DNA from: Lumbricus rubellus
Taxonomy: Eukaryota > Annelida > Clitellata > Crassiclitellata > Lumbricidae
Reading direction: 5' to 3'
DNA length: 64,000 bases
Assembly (NCBI GenBank): GCA_945859605.1
Contig: OX243812.1
Location: 43,521,009 to 43,585,008, forward strand
This document shows, one piece after another, positions 35,215 through 45,087 of the stretch; within the stretch, counting starts at the first letter, position 1; every line of letters starts with the position of its first letter. Both the position numbers and the translations under genes were made by a program. The notes beneath the pieces were generated by a model, which worked only from the letters and a program-made list of their open reading frames with translations, was not told the DNA's origin and searched no databases.

Positions 35215-35500
35215 ACAGATAAGAAGAAGGAATGACTGCACTAACCCTGCCATTAACCCTAACCGACCATCGCGATGCGTACTTCGGACATATCATCAGA
35301 ATGCAGAGCGAGAGATACCCAAAAGCGGCACTACAGTGGAGGAGGAGAAGATACATCTTCCTAGGAAACGTTGGATGGATATGGTGGAGGAGGACTGTCT
35401 GACGATGGGATTAACCTTGGGAGAGGCGACGAGGACAGCTCAGGACAGGGTCAAGTGGAGGCTATACATGTAAAGGAGCGGCTGATACGGGCGCAAGCTT
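35215..35500 (+). pseudogene. LINE A C-terminus and 3' end
   Basis: Resumes with RIQIRRR, then a foreign 47-bp telomere-like block (35229-35278), then the usual C-terminus (YFGHIIRMQSERYPKAAL, RKRWMDMVEEDC, DRVKWRLYM) ending at a stop at 35471-35473. A short 3' UTR (GAGCGGCTGATACGGGCG) follows. Confidence 0.75.
35229..35278. repeat. Telomere-like block copied outside the foldback element
   Basis: GGAATGACTGCACTAACCCT and the following 30 bp repeat 34977-35027 of the neighbouring foldback core almost exactly, yet lie outside its duplicated target site. Confidence 0.85.
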
Positions 35501-35525
35501 CGCCAGGGCCGTAAGTCAAGTATAT

Positions 35526-35606
35526 TGTGGGGCGCGGAGGTCTAGTGGTGGCGTCGTTGCCTTGGAGCCGGAAGGTCCGAGGTTCGAATCCACCTGGCCG
35601 GAGCAA
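35526..35606 (+). mobile_element. SINE family 1, tRNA-like head only
   Basis: GTGGGGCGCGGAGGTCTAGT, then box B GGTTCGAATCCACC. The copy stops after the head. Confidence 0.8.
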
Positions 35607-35649
35607 CCTTTTAAGTTATGCCAAAGTTCATTTTAAACAAAAACATTTT

Positions 35650-37228
35650 TCTTGCTATACCCGCCTAGGATATTAGTCTTGGAATTATTCGACCAAGAAA
35701 AAACTAACTAGTCCAATCTGAAATCATGTCTCTATCACATACATTCAGTACGGTACACCATTTGGGAAACGGACATTATCACCCCCTGACATTATCCCCC
35801 CGGAAAAAAGCCCCCTCGGACATTATCCCCTCCGGGGTAGGTCATTATTCCCCCGGTCTATGATAACATAACCTAAAAATGTTGCAAAAAATATAAGAAT
35901 AGGCCTATGTTAAGGTGATCATCCATAGGTCTACATTAGGCTTTAAGATTATAGCTCGAAGTGTACCAATAAGAATTAATTATTAATTTATTGCACTATA
36001 GGCGTCCAATGTTCATGGAAAATAATGTATACATTTTTGGATGTTAAGAACATCTGCAAGTCTCTAACTTAAGAGGCAAGCAACATCAAAATGTCTTATT
36101 TGTTTACCTAACTGACAATAACAACTCCTTGTGTTAGAAATGAGTAACTAAGTGACGCTAACAAGCCTTTAGTTTGCACCTGAATGGCTATCGGTCACGG
36201 CATTAACGAATTTACACAGTGGACAAAACCAGAACGATTCATCTTTATCAATTAAATGAAGAAACAGACTAACTGCACAGAGGGGGACTTTGGTAGGGGG
36301 GGGGGGTAATATCCAATTTAAAAAGGCGGGGTGGAATAATGTCCGGGGGGCTTTTGTCCGGGGGGGATAATGTCCGGGGGTATAATGTCCGAGGAAGATA
36401 ATGTCCTACAATCCCCCATTTATAGACAGTTAAAGCTGTTGTCCACCATTTTGTTTTTTGGTTTCTGGCAGTGTCACATAACATGATGATGTGTTTTTAA
36501 CTAAATCACATTGCCTGACTTTAAAATTTTCATCTACATTCTGGAATCATATTTCCATTAGATACAGAACTTCACCAATAACCAATTCAAGAATATGACC
36601 GCAGTGCGTTTGCAGGCGGTTCATTATAGTATATACTTACTTACTTATTTTGTCCACCACTCTGATTTTCTTGCAGTGCTACATATGTGACATTGATTCC
36701 ATCGCATTCATTGACCTCGAAAATGTTGACTTAGACCCTGAAATCATGATTCTAATGCATATATGACTTAACCTGTAGCGATTTTAAGATCCTGGCCGCC
36801 ATTTTGTCCGCCGTTTTGTTTTTTGTGCAGCGCTACATATCTGACCATGGTTCAATCGCATTTCTTGACCTCGAAAATGTTGATTAAGACTCTGAACTCA
36901 TGTTTCTATTGCATACATAACTCCGTTTAAGATTCTAGCCGCCATTTTGTCCGCCATTTTGATTTTCTTCCAGTGCTACATATAATGTCTTTGATTCCAT
37001 TGCATTCCTTGGACCCTATAGTCTTAATTTCGAATCTAGAACCGTGTTACTATCACATAAAATACTGTACTTTTTGATTTTATGCAATTGGCAGCCATTT
37101 TGTCCGCCAGCTTGCTAACCGCGATTTCCGTATTCGGGAGGGACGAACTAGTCTAGAAACACCAGTTAGGAAATGGTTGCATGATTTGCTTCTAACAGTG
37201 TAATTTTCAGATTCCAAGCCTGGTCTAC
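35650..37228. mobile_element. Arm of long-TIR element (interrupted)
   Basis: Reverse complement of 38636-39560, ending TTCCAAGCCTGGTCTA. It consists of ~125-150-bp tandem units with GCCGCCATTTTGTCCGCCAT, ATTTTCTTGCAGTGCTACAT and GCATTCCTTGACC. Foldback element 4 is inserted at 35764-36412. No partner arm is seen to its left, so it may be a solo arm or half of a large inverted repeat with 38.64-39.56 kb. Confidence 0.75.
35764..36412. mobile_element. Foldback element 4
   Basis: Left arm has GGACATTATCCCCCC-type units; right arm ends GATAATGTCCTACAAT. It interrupts the long-TIR arm: the uninterrupted sequence is seen inverted near 39.48 kb. Flanks ACACCATTT and CCCCCATTT agree at 7 of 9 positions, consistent with a decayed 9-bp duplication. 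The core is AT-rich with no coding. Confidence 0.8.
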
Positions 37229-38289
37229 AGGGCGCGCCAAAAAAAGACCCCCCCTAAGATTTTTGCCAATATCTTGACCAAAAGTAAGAATTTTAAGATG
37301 AAAATTTGCTGTCTTAAAGACAATTCATAGTTACACATGATGGTCAGATTTCATTAAACTATCTTAAACAGAACAAAAGTTATACCACTTTTAGTAAAGC
37401 CACCCACCGTTTTTTGACGATTCAAAAACGCGACGCAACAAAAAGTAATAAAATTCCAATCTAATTATTCTGGCCAATATCTTGGCCAAATGTAAGAATG
37501 TCGAAATGAAATTTTACATGCTTATAGAAAATTCATATCTGCATAAGATGGTCAGATTTCATTAACATATATCCAAAATAGCAAAAGTTATACCACTTTT
37601 AGTGAGGCCACCCCCAATTTTTGACAATTTAAAGATGTAACGCAGCAAAACACGATTTTATTAAGTCTCATCTCAGGTAATTATTATCAAATAGCCTTGA
37701 TATTGACAGATGATCATCATTATTACTATTTTAAAAAGAAACAGGGTACAAGCGTAGCTGCACGTCACTGAGAAGTCACTTAGCAAGATGACAATCAAAT
37801 TGGTAAATAAGGAATCTGTCAGATTAATCAGAGGTCCATCAAGAAATTAGAGCGCGACGTATCGACGATTGTTCATCAGTTCAGCTTCAATTTCAGCAGA
37901 ATGACTGCACTAACCCTAAAACTAAACCTAACCGACCCTCCCGACGCCTAACTTGAGCCCTAACCGACCCTCACGCTGGGCATGTTGGGATGAGTGCATT
38001 GAGTGGCATAATTTGGGACCGCTGTTGACAGGATTATCAAATTCTATTTACACCAAAATTTATCTTCGTTAATCAAACTTCTATTTATACTATATATCAT
38101 CTAAATGGTTTCTCGTTTCCCTTCTCCTTGTTTCTAGAATTTTTTGTCCGACATAAAACAAATTAAACTATCGGTAACTGCCGCCATTGTAACAATATTC
38201 AAGAATCAAGACTCGTTAGGCACAGTCATGTGACAGGTTACACGTGACTGGCGGTCCGCTAGTAATTGAAATTGGACGGCCGCCTGGCG
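37229..38289. other. Unassigned, with ~190-bp tandem duplication
   Basis: 37250-37660 holds two diverged copies of a block with GCCAATATCTTGACCAAA and AAAAGTTATACCACTTTTAG. The stretch begins CAGGGCGCGCCAAAAAAAGA, which resembles a DNA-transposon end, but I see no inverted partner. At 37898-37980 there is a telomere-like fragment (CTAACCGACCCTCACG), like the foldback cores. Confidence 0.5.
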
Positions 38290-38635
38290 GTCCGCTAGTC
38301 ACTTCGTTTTAAGAATGCCTCTCTGACCATTGCTATTCTCCTTATCTTTTTTATGAAATTTGGCATCGCTTGATATTAAGCTTTCCAAATAGCAGAATTC
38401 CTTCATCTGCTCTATTTCTTCTCCATTTATTTTTATACATATAGTTGTTTCTTTTTCCTTACTGATCTTCATAACTTCTGTATTTTCTATGTTTATTTTC
38501 ATGTTGTATTCTTTAGAGGTCGCATCTAGTCATTCGTTGCAGATCCTTTTGACTTCCTGCCAGCATTGCCTGATCCATCATCAAAACCTTCAAGCTTTTA
38601 TCCATTTCTCTCCGCCAAATTCCTGATATAGACCA
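38290..38635 (-). pseudogene. RTE-like LINE fragment (thumb)
   Basis: Minus strand encodes DQAMLAGSQKDLQ and INIENTEVMKISKEKETT, then EIEQMKEFCYLESLISSDAK. These are the blocks following the RT active site in the 15.6-17.1 kb copy. Broken and short. Confidence 0.8.
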
Positions 38636-41600
38636 GGCTTGGAATCTGAAAATTACACTGTTATAAGCAAATCATGTAACAATTTGCTAACCGGTGTTTC
38701 TAGACTAATTCGACCCCCCTGAAAACGAAAATCGTGGTTAGCAAGCTGGATTTGTAGCCGTTCCATGGGAAAACAAGATGGCGGACAAAATGGATGCCAA
38801 TTGCTTCATATAAATAAAAGTAAAGTATTTTATGTGATAGGAACACGGTTTTAGATTCTAAATTAAGACTATAGGGTCCAAGGAATGCAATGGAATCAAA
38901 AACATATATGTAGCACTGCAAGAAAATCAAAATGGCAGACAAAATGGCGGCCAGAATCTTAAATGGCTATAAATGAAGTTCTGTATGCAATAGAAACATG
39001 ATTTCAGAGTCTAAATCAACATTTTCGAGGTCAAAGAATGCGATGGAACCATTGTCAGATATGTAGCTCTACACAAAAACCAATATGGCGGACAAAATGG
39101 TGGCCAGAATCTTAAAATGGCTATAGGTTAAGTCATGTATGCAATGGAATCATGATTTCAAGGTATAAGTCAACAGTTTCGAGGTCAAAGAATGCGATGG
39201 AATCAATGTCACATATGTAGCACTGCAAGGAAATCAGAGTGGTGGACAAAATAAGTAAGTAAGTATATACTTTAATGAACCGCCTGCAAACGCACTGCGG
39301 TCATACCCTTGAATTGGTTATTAGTGAACTTCTGTATACCTTATGGAAATATGATTCCAGAATGTAGATGAAAGTTTTCCGAGTCAAGGAATGTGATTTA
39401 GTTAAAGGCACATTATATGTTATGTGACACTGCCAGAAAAAAAGGTGGACAACAGCTTTAACTGGCTATAAATGATCTACCGTACTGAATGTATGTGATA
39501 GAGACATGACTTCAGATTGGACTAGTTATTGTTTTCTTGGTCAAATAATTACAAGAAAGTCACATTCTATCTTCTATATACATACCATTGAGCTTAACGC
39601 AGTGAAATTGTTTAGTGGAGATACTTTAGTAGCTTATGATTGCACTGCAGTTTAACTATTGCCTGGCGCAATATTCATGCTTCAATGTTTCATAACTTGT
39701 CCTATCAACTGTTGCAATGTTTCATGACTTGACTGCTATGTATGTAGAGTAGAATTAATTAAGGCATTGTTGCTGTTCCTGCAATTGTACGTAAGTGTAC
39801 ACGGCAAATCACACTTCGATAGCAACAGGGCTCGATGCTATGCTTATTAACTTCTCATGGTTTGCAGATAAACTCTATAATGTGACTGCGGCGCAGGACC
39901 AGTAGGCCTACCAGGCCACACTAGTAAAGATTACCTTCTTCCACCGCACTCCGTCTTGATGAGGATGGTGTCTGAGCATCAATATATGGAAGATAGGCTT
40001 TTCCAGATTACAGTTTGTTAATAAGCTCATAGGGGAATGTTTCCAATGTAAAAGGAAAGTGAGAAGTCTCCAAGTAGGTTATTCATGCATTCTTTCAGTT
40101 CATTCCTGCTAAATAACACATCACATCTAGTTATGGCAAGAAAAGCCAATATATTTCTTCATATATAGTTGCGTGAATTGGATGAACTCCCGCTTTGCTG
40201 ATATTCCCGCCATCACCCAAACATGGTTAGATAATTATATAAGTCATGCACATCTGACCCGGTAGTAGGCAACACCTTTTCTTCCTTCAAGGAACCACCA
40301 GCAACAGCTGCATCTGTATCTCCAAATATCCAAATGTGGCTGTTGAGAGCTGAATGGACAGGAATGAAGCTAGATCACCTTTGCTTTCAGGCATACCAAG
40401 AACATTCAGCCAATTTTCCGACAACGGATTACCGCTATTTCAAAACTCAATACAGTGACAAAGCTGTGGTTATAGTCACCATTTCTGTATGGCTCCCCTT
40501 TTTCTAAGCAATGTCCAGGTCCAGTACCTATCCAATACAAAAATTATTGACCCTCTTGTAGCCAATCGAAAGTACCTTTACATGGGCAACCATTGTATCT
40601 GCCAGGTCACCGTATGTCTTCACATCTGGAGGGTCCCTATTGCTTGAAGCATTACGTGTACCATTGCTTGCCCATCAATAATTTATCTGGAATTGGTTTT
40701 ATGAATTGCGACACAATTTATTGGGCATATCGTTGATCATGTTTCATATTATATGCAGATGTCTTGCATTGGATCCCTTCCCCGCAGCGGATTGCCTACA
40801 GAGTCTTTGTGTTGGTTAGGCAATGCTTTGAGGGACTAGTCCATTTTAACTGCAGGAACTGTGTTTTCCAACACGGGTGTCCAGCGTCGATCGACTTTTC
40901 GGTTGGCGGACCAAGCTGAGCTTCTGTTATTCGACAGCGTCGTTCATTCTCTGTGGCTGGTTCCACAACCTGAAATGTCCACCCCTTTTCACAGCACTTG
41001 TTATCCATCCATGGGTCACTTCACTCTGTTTCTTACGAATCTAAAAACTGTCCCATGCATTTAGTCGTGGTTATGTCGGGGTTGATACCGAGCAACCTCC
41101 CTTGAAGAGACCCTACATAAAATATTAAAAATAAATGCCATGCCTGCCTCTGTTAAAAAGTTGCTGACCGGACAATTTACTATTCAAAAGCATCCCATGC
41201 GAGTGGTTTTGAGGGAAGCTCATGGCACGATATTGATGCTAGATCCAGATGCCATGCAGATGATGGGATAGTAGGCCTATGCTTGATTCGCTGTGATAAT
41301 TGTGCTGCATGAAAACTTCGTCGGTCTTCTTTTGAAGAATGCTTTTTGGTTTAAGACTTGCTGAGGGAATAGTGATAATTTGAATGATCATTTCAGGCCA
41401 AATAAGGGAACATTGTAGATAAATTCCACAGCACGTGCCCCAGATGCCATCTCGCAAAGACCTGGTAAAAAACTGAAATCAAATTCCGATTGCATACATG
41501 ACTTCACTTGTAGCCATTTTAGGATTCTGGCCGCCATTTTGTCTGCCATCTTGGTTTTCTTGCAGTGCTACATATGTGACATTGGTTTCATCGCATTCTT

Positions 41601-42295
41601 TGACCCTGAAAATGTTGACTTGGACCCTGAAATCATGATTCCATTGCATACATGACTTAACCTATAGCCATTTTAAGTTTCTGGCGGCCATTTTGTCCGC
41701 CATATTGGTTTTTGTGTAGAGCCACATATCTGACCATTGTTCCATCGCATTCCTTGACCTCGAAAATGTTGATTTAGACTCTGAAATCATGTTTCTATTG
41801 CATACAGAACTTCATTTATAGCCATTTAAGATTCTGGCCGCCATTTTGTCCGCCATTTTGATTTTCTTGCAGTGCTACATATATGTTTTTGATTCCATTG
41901 CATTCCTTGGACCCTATAGTCTTAATTTAGAATCTAAAACCGTGTTCCTATCACATAAAATACTTTGCTTTTATTTATTTGAAGCAATTGGCAGCCATTT
42001 TGTCCGCCATCTTGTTTTCCCAAGGAACGGCTAAAAATCCAGCTTGCTAACCGCGATTTTCGTTTTCAGGGGGGTCGAATTAGTCTAGAAACACTGGTTA
42101 GCAAATTGTTACATGATTTGCTTCTAACAGTGATTTCTAGAGCTCTTTTAGAATTCCAAGCCTTGTCTATAACCGCAATTTTCGTTTTCAGGGGGGTCGA
42201 ATTAGTCTAGAAACACTGGTTAGCAAATTGTTACATGATTTGCTTCTAACAGTGATTTCTAGAGCTCTTTTAGAATTCCAAGCCTTGTCTAATAT
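38636..42295. mobile_element. 3.7-kb long-TIR element
   Basis: Starts TAGACCAGGCTTGGAATCTG and ends with the inverse, CCAAGCCTTGTCTA. Arms of roughly 0.6-0.8 kb (38636 to about 39230 and about 41470 to 42295) are inverted copies built of tandem units containing CAAAATGGCGGACAAAATGG. The interior (39.5-41.4 kb) has short frames such as 40861-41064 with no recognised transposase. It lies between two pieces of an RTE-like LINE. No clean target-site duplication could be read. Confidence 0.7.
42056..42290. repeat. ~116-bp tandem duplication at right terminus
   Basis: The block from CGCAATTTTCGTTTTCAGGG to CCAAGCCTTGTCTA occurs twice in succession, so the right terminus is doubled. Confidence 0.9.
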
Positions 42296-43020
42296 GTATA
42301 TGTCTTGGTATAGTGCAACAAGTGCCTTCATTGCCTTTTTTCAAAGACATTTGAGTATTTCAGCCGGTATATTATCACTTCCTTCTGTTTTGCTATCTTT
42401 CATTTCTTTGATGGCAGCAAGCACTTCCTCCCTCAATATCTGCGGTCCTATACTCTCATTGTCCTCTGCTATTCTTTCATCCATAATCTGCTTGGGTCTC
42501 TTTTTGCTCTGATATAGCTCTTCCACATATTCTTTCCATCTTTCTCTTACTTCTTTAGGATTCCATTTTTATCCTGCACTGGGATTCCTCCTCCTGTTGT
42601 CTTCTTTGTGATTCTTTTCACTGTTTTGTACACTTTGTCATATCTCCCCGCTTTCTGTAGTTCCTCTACGTCTCTACATTGATCTTCCCCCCCTTGCTCT
42701 CTCGCTTTTTCTGTTCTCCGAGTTTATTGTTTAATCTTCTGTATTCCTGCTTTGCCTTGTCTGCACTCTGATGTTTCCACTGCCGTCTTTCTTCCATTCC
42801 TGTATCATTTCTTCTGTAATCCATGGTTTCCTTGGCAGTGCTTCTTTTTGATGTCCTACTGTTTTCGTTGTCTCTTTTATAATGACATCTTTGAGTGTCT
42901 TTCATCTTTCCTCTGTTGTTACTTCTCCTTTTTCTGTTATACTATATTCGATTTTCTGATATAGCTCTTGTTCTTTGGTCTTTAGATTTACTCTGTTCCA
43001 TCTCTTAATTTTTGTCTTCT
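42296..43020 (-). pseudogene. RTE-like LINE fragment (linker)
   Basis: Minus strand encodes an arginine- and lysine-rich linker (QEYRRLNNKLGEQKKRE), then VLAAIKEMKDSKTEGSDNIP and AEILKCL, and an ALYQDIY block. These match the IDDIPAEMLKSLEEG...QICQDIY region of the RTE copy at 17 kb. It is frameshifted. Confidence 0.75.
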
Positions 43021-43420
43021 TCTTTCTAATGAATTTTACAGATGGACTTTCATTGCCACCAAGTTGTGATCTGTGTCAGCATCTGCTCCGACGAAGGGTG
43101 TTGGAGAGGAACTGACCTGAGCTACTTCCTCCGATCCTCTTTCCCTGCTATCTGGAAGAATTCGAGACAAGTATCTACACATACAGAGTTCCTGTTCATG
43201 CCGATGAAAGAATACACATGTTAATAATAAATACGCCACATTAGGTATTTGGGATTAACTGTTGTATTTTATATTATTGACATTGATTCTAATCTTTATT
43301 ACATATTAAAAATCAAATGCAGTGTGTCTGTAATAGATTCATGCCCATAGACCTCTTGTTTAAATAAGTAGCCTAGCATTAGCGGGTTAGCGACAAAGAA
43401 AACTCCCGTTAAATCAGGCG
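43021..43420. other. No recognisable gene
   Basis: Nothing assignable. A short stretch near 43.35 kb is shared with 14.2 kb. Confidence 0.4.
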
Positions 43421-43760
43421 GTCTTCAGGAAGGTGAGGGGAACACGAACGAGCGGGAATTTGGACAGCATGTTCGTAATGTGCTTTATAGACTACAACAA
43501 AACCTTTGATTCAGACAGACAAATTCTTGAAATATCATGGACTGAGAAAAGAAGTATTGAGTACTGGAGAGTGGAGACGGCTAACGTCTACTCGAATCAG
43601 TTAACGAAAGGAAGATGTCATACTGGGCACATCATGAGGACACATGGAGATTAGTTAGCGAAGGAAATTCTGCAAGGAACAAATTCTGCGAGGAACGGTT
43701 CGGGAGCAAAATCAAGAGTAAGACTTGGGAAGACGTGGTGAGACAACGTGTGAATGAACG
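43421..43760 (+). pseudogene. Internally deleted RTE-like remnant
   Basis: Encodes FRKVRGTRTSGNLDSMF, then MCFIDYNKTFD (motif A region), then directly EISWTEKRSIE (C-terminal KISWTEH block) and GHIMRTHGD. The active site is therefore deleted. Confidence 0.55.
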
Positions 43761-43982
43761 CGATTATCAACAGAGAAATTGTTGACAGCAACAGAAGACA
43801 ATAGAAAATGTAGAAGAATTGTCTAAAATGCGACGAAACCTCGTGTCGCGGATGGTTAAAGGCAAGGCAAGCTTGATCGACAGATAAGCCTCGTAAAATT
43901 TGGTTAATTGGATAATCATGCTTTCGATTTTTCTTCTGTAAAAATTAATATTCACACAACTGCATATTATATATATATTTCA
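43761..43982. other. No recognisable gene
   Basis: Short AT-rich interval; nothing seen. Confidence 0.4.
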
Positions 43983-45087
43983 GGGTAGTGGCAAGCAACA
44001 GAAAAATCAACGTGGACATTTTCAGGAACGAATACGTAGGGGACGAATATCATAGAAAGATAAACATAAAATGGGAAGCAGTACTGAAGGAGGATGTGGA
44101 GGTGTGTGTGGAGAAAAAATGGACAATTATAAAGTGCATAATACAGGAAACATCCAAAGAAACGCTGGGGTACACAGGAAGGAGCAGAGATGAATAAAAT
44201 GGCTGACGGAGAATACGATCAAACTTATGGAAGATATGGCTGAGCATCATAACCACCTTTGCAGAATGGTCAAGAAAAGCGTAAGAGAAGACAATGACAT
44301 CAAAGAAATATGCAATAGCATAGAGGACAATCGTACTGGAAACAGGACAAGAGGGAGTAAGAAAAATCACAGGAACACACGCACCGATGTTAAGGACAGT
44401 CATGGATGAAAACGGTATACTGCTGACTGAGCCTGAAGAGGTCGAAGGAAGATGGAAGGAATATTTCCACAAGTTGTGCAATGACCCCAACGAGACGGAG
44501 AACGGATGCTTGGAGGGGATGGCTGAGAAGGGAAGTATGGAAGATCCACCAGCATTGGAAGGCTTCACTCAACAAAATGAAGAAGGGCAAAGCACCGGGA
44601 ATAGATAACATTACTGCAGAAGAATTGCAAGCAGGAACGGATGGGCTGGGAATCAAGGTCATACATAGACTCTACCAGAGTGTATGGGACAGTGATGAGA
44701 TCCCGAAGGAGTGGAAGAGATCAGTTGTGAGAGCTATTTACAAGAAAAAAGAGGTTGAAGGCCACAAACTAAAGAGGGATAAGCATAGTAGCAGAGTGTT
44801 CTCAACTGTCATCTTGCAGAGAATCAAAAAAGGACAGAAGAAATACTATCAGTGGCGTAGGCAGAATTCAGAGTAAATAGGAGCACAATTGATCATATCT
44901 TCACAATAAGACAATTGGCAGAGAAATACGAAGAATTTGTATATGTTATATGTTATATATATATTTCAGGAAACCTTTTGATAGTGTCTGGAGGAGAGAA
45001 TTGAGGAGAGTCATGCGGCAGTATGGATATCCGAAAATAATTGTAAGAATACTGGAAAACGCGTATAAAGACACCTTCTCTGCAAGA
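43983..45087 (+). pseudogene. LINE A, linker and N-terminal RT
   Basis: Linker with ASNRKINVDIFRNEY, ETSKETLGYTGRSRDE and NTIKLMEDMAEHHNHLCRMV. Then EEVEGRWKEYFHKL, GKAPGIDNITAEELQAGTDG, IPKEWKRSVVRAIYKKK and FRKPFDSVWRRELRRVM. It is cut at 45087 by the jockey-like LINE and resumes at 47601 (ERVDG). Multiple frameshifts. Confidence 0.8.

Noticed and set aside
40796..41064. Possible transposase remnant in the long-TIR element
   Set aside because: Frames on both strands overlap and neither carries a motif I can recognise.
38700..42034. Conserved small protein at 38700-38942 (minus) and 41846-42034 (plus)
   Set aside because: The similarity reflects the inverted arms of one transposon, and the sequence is part of a tandem arm repeat.
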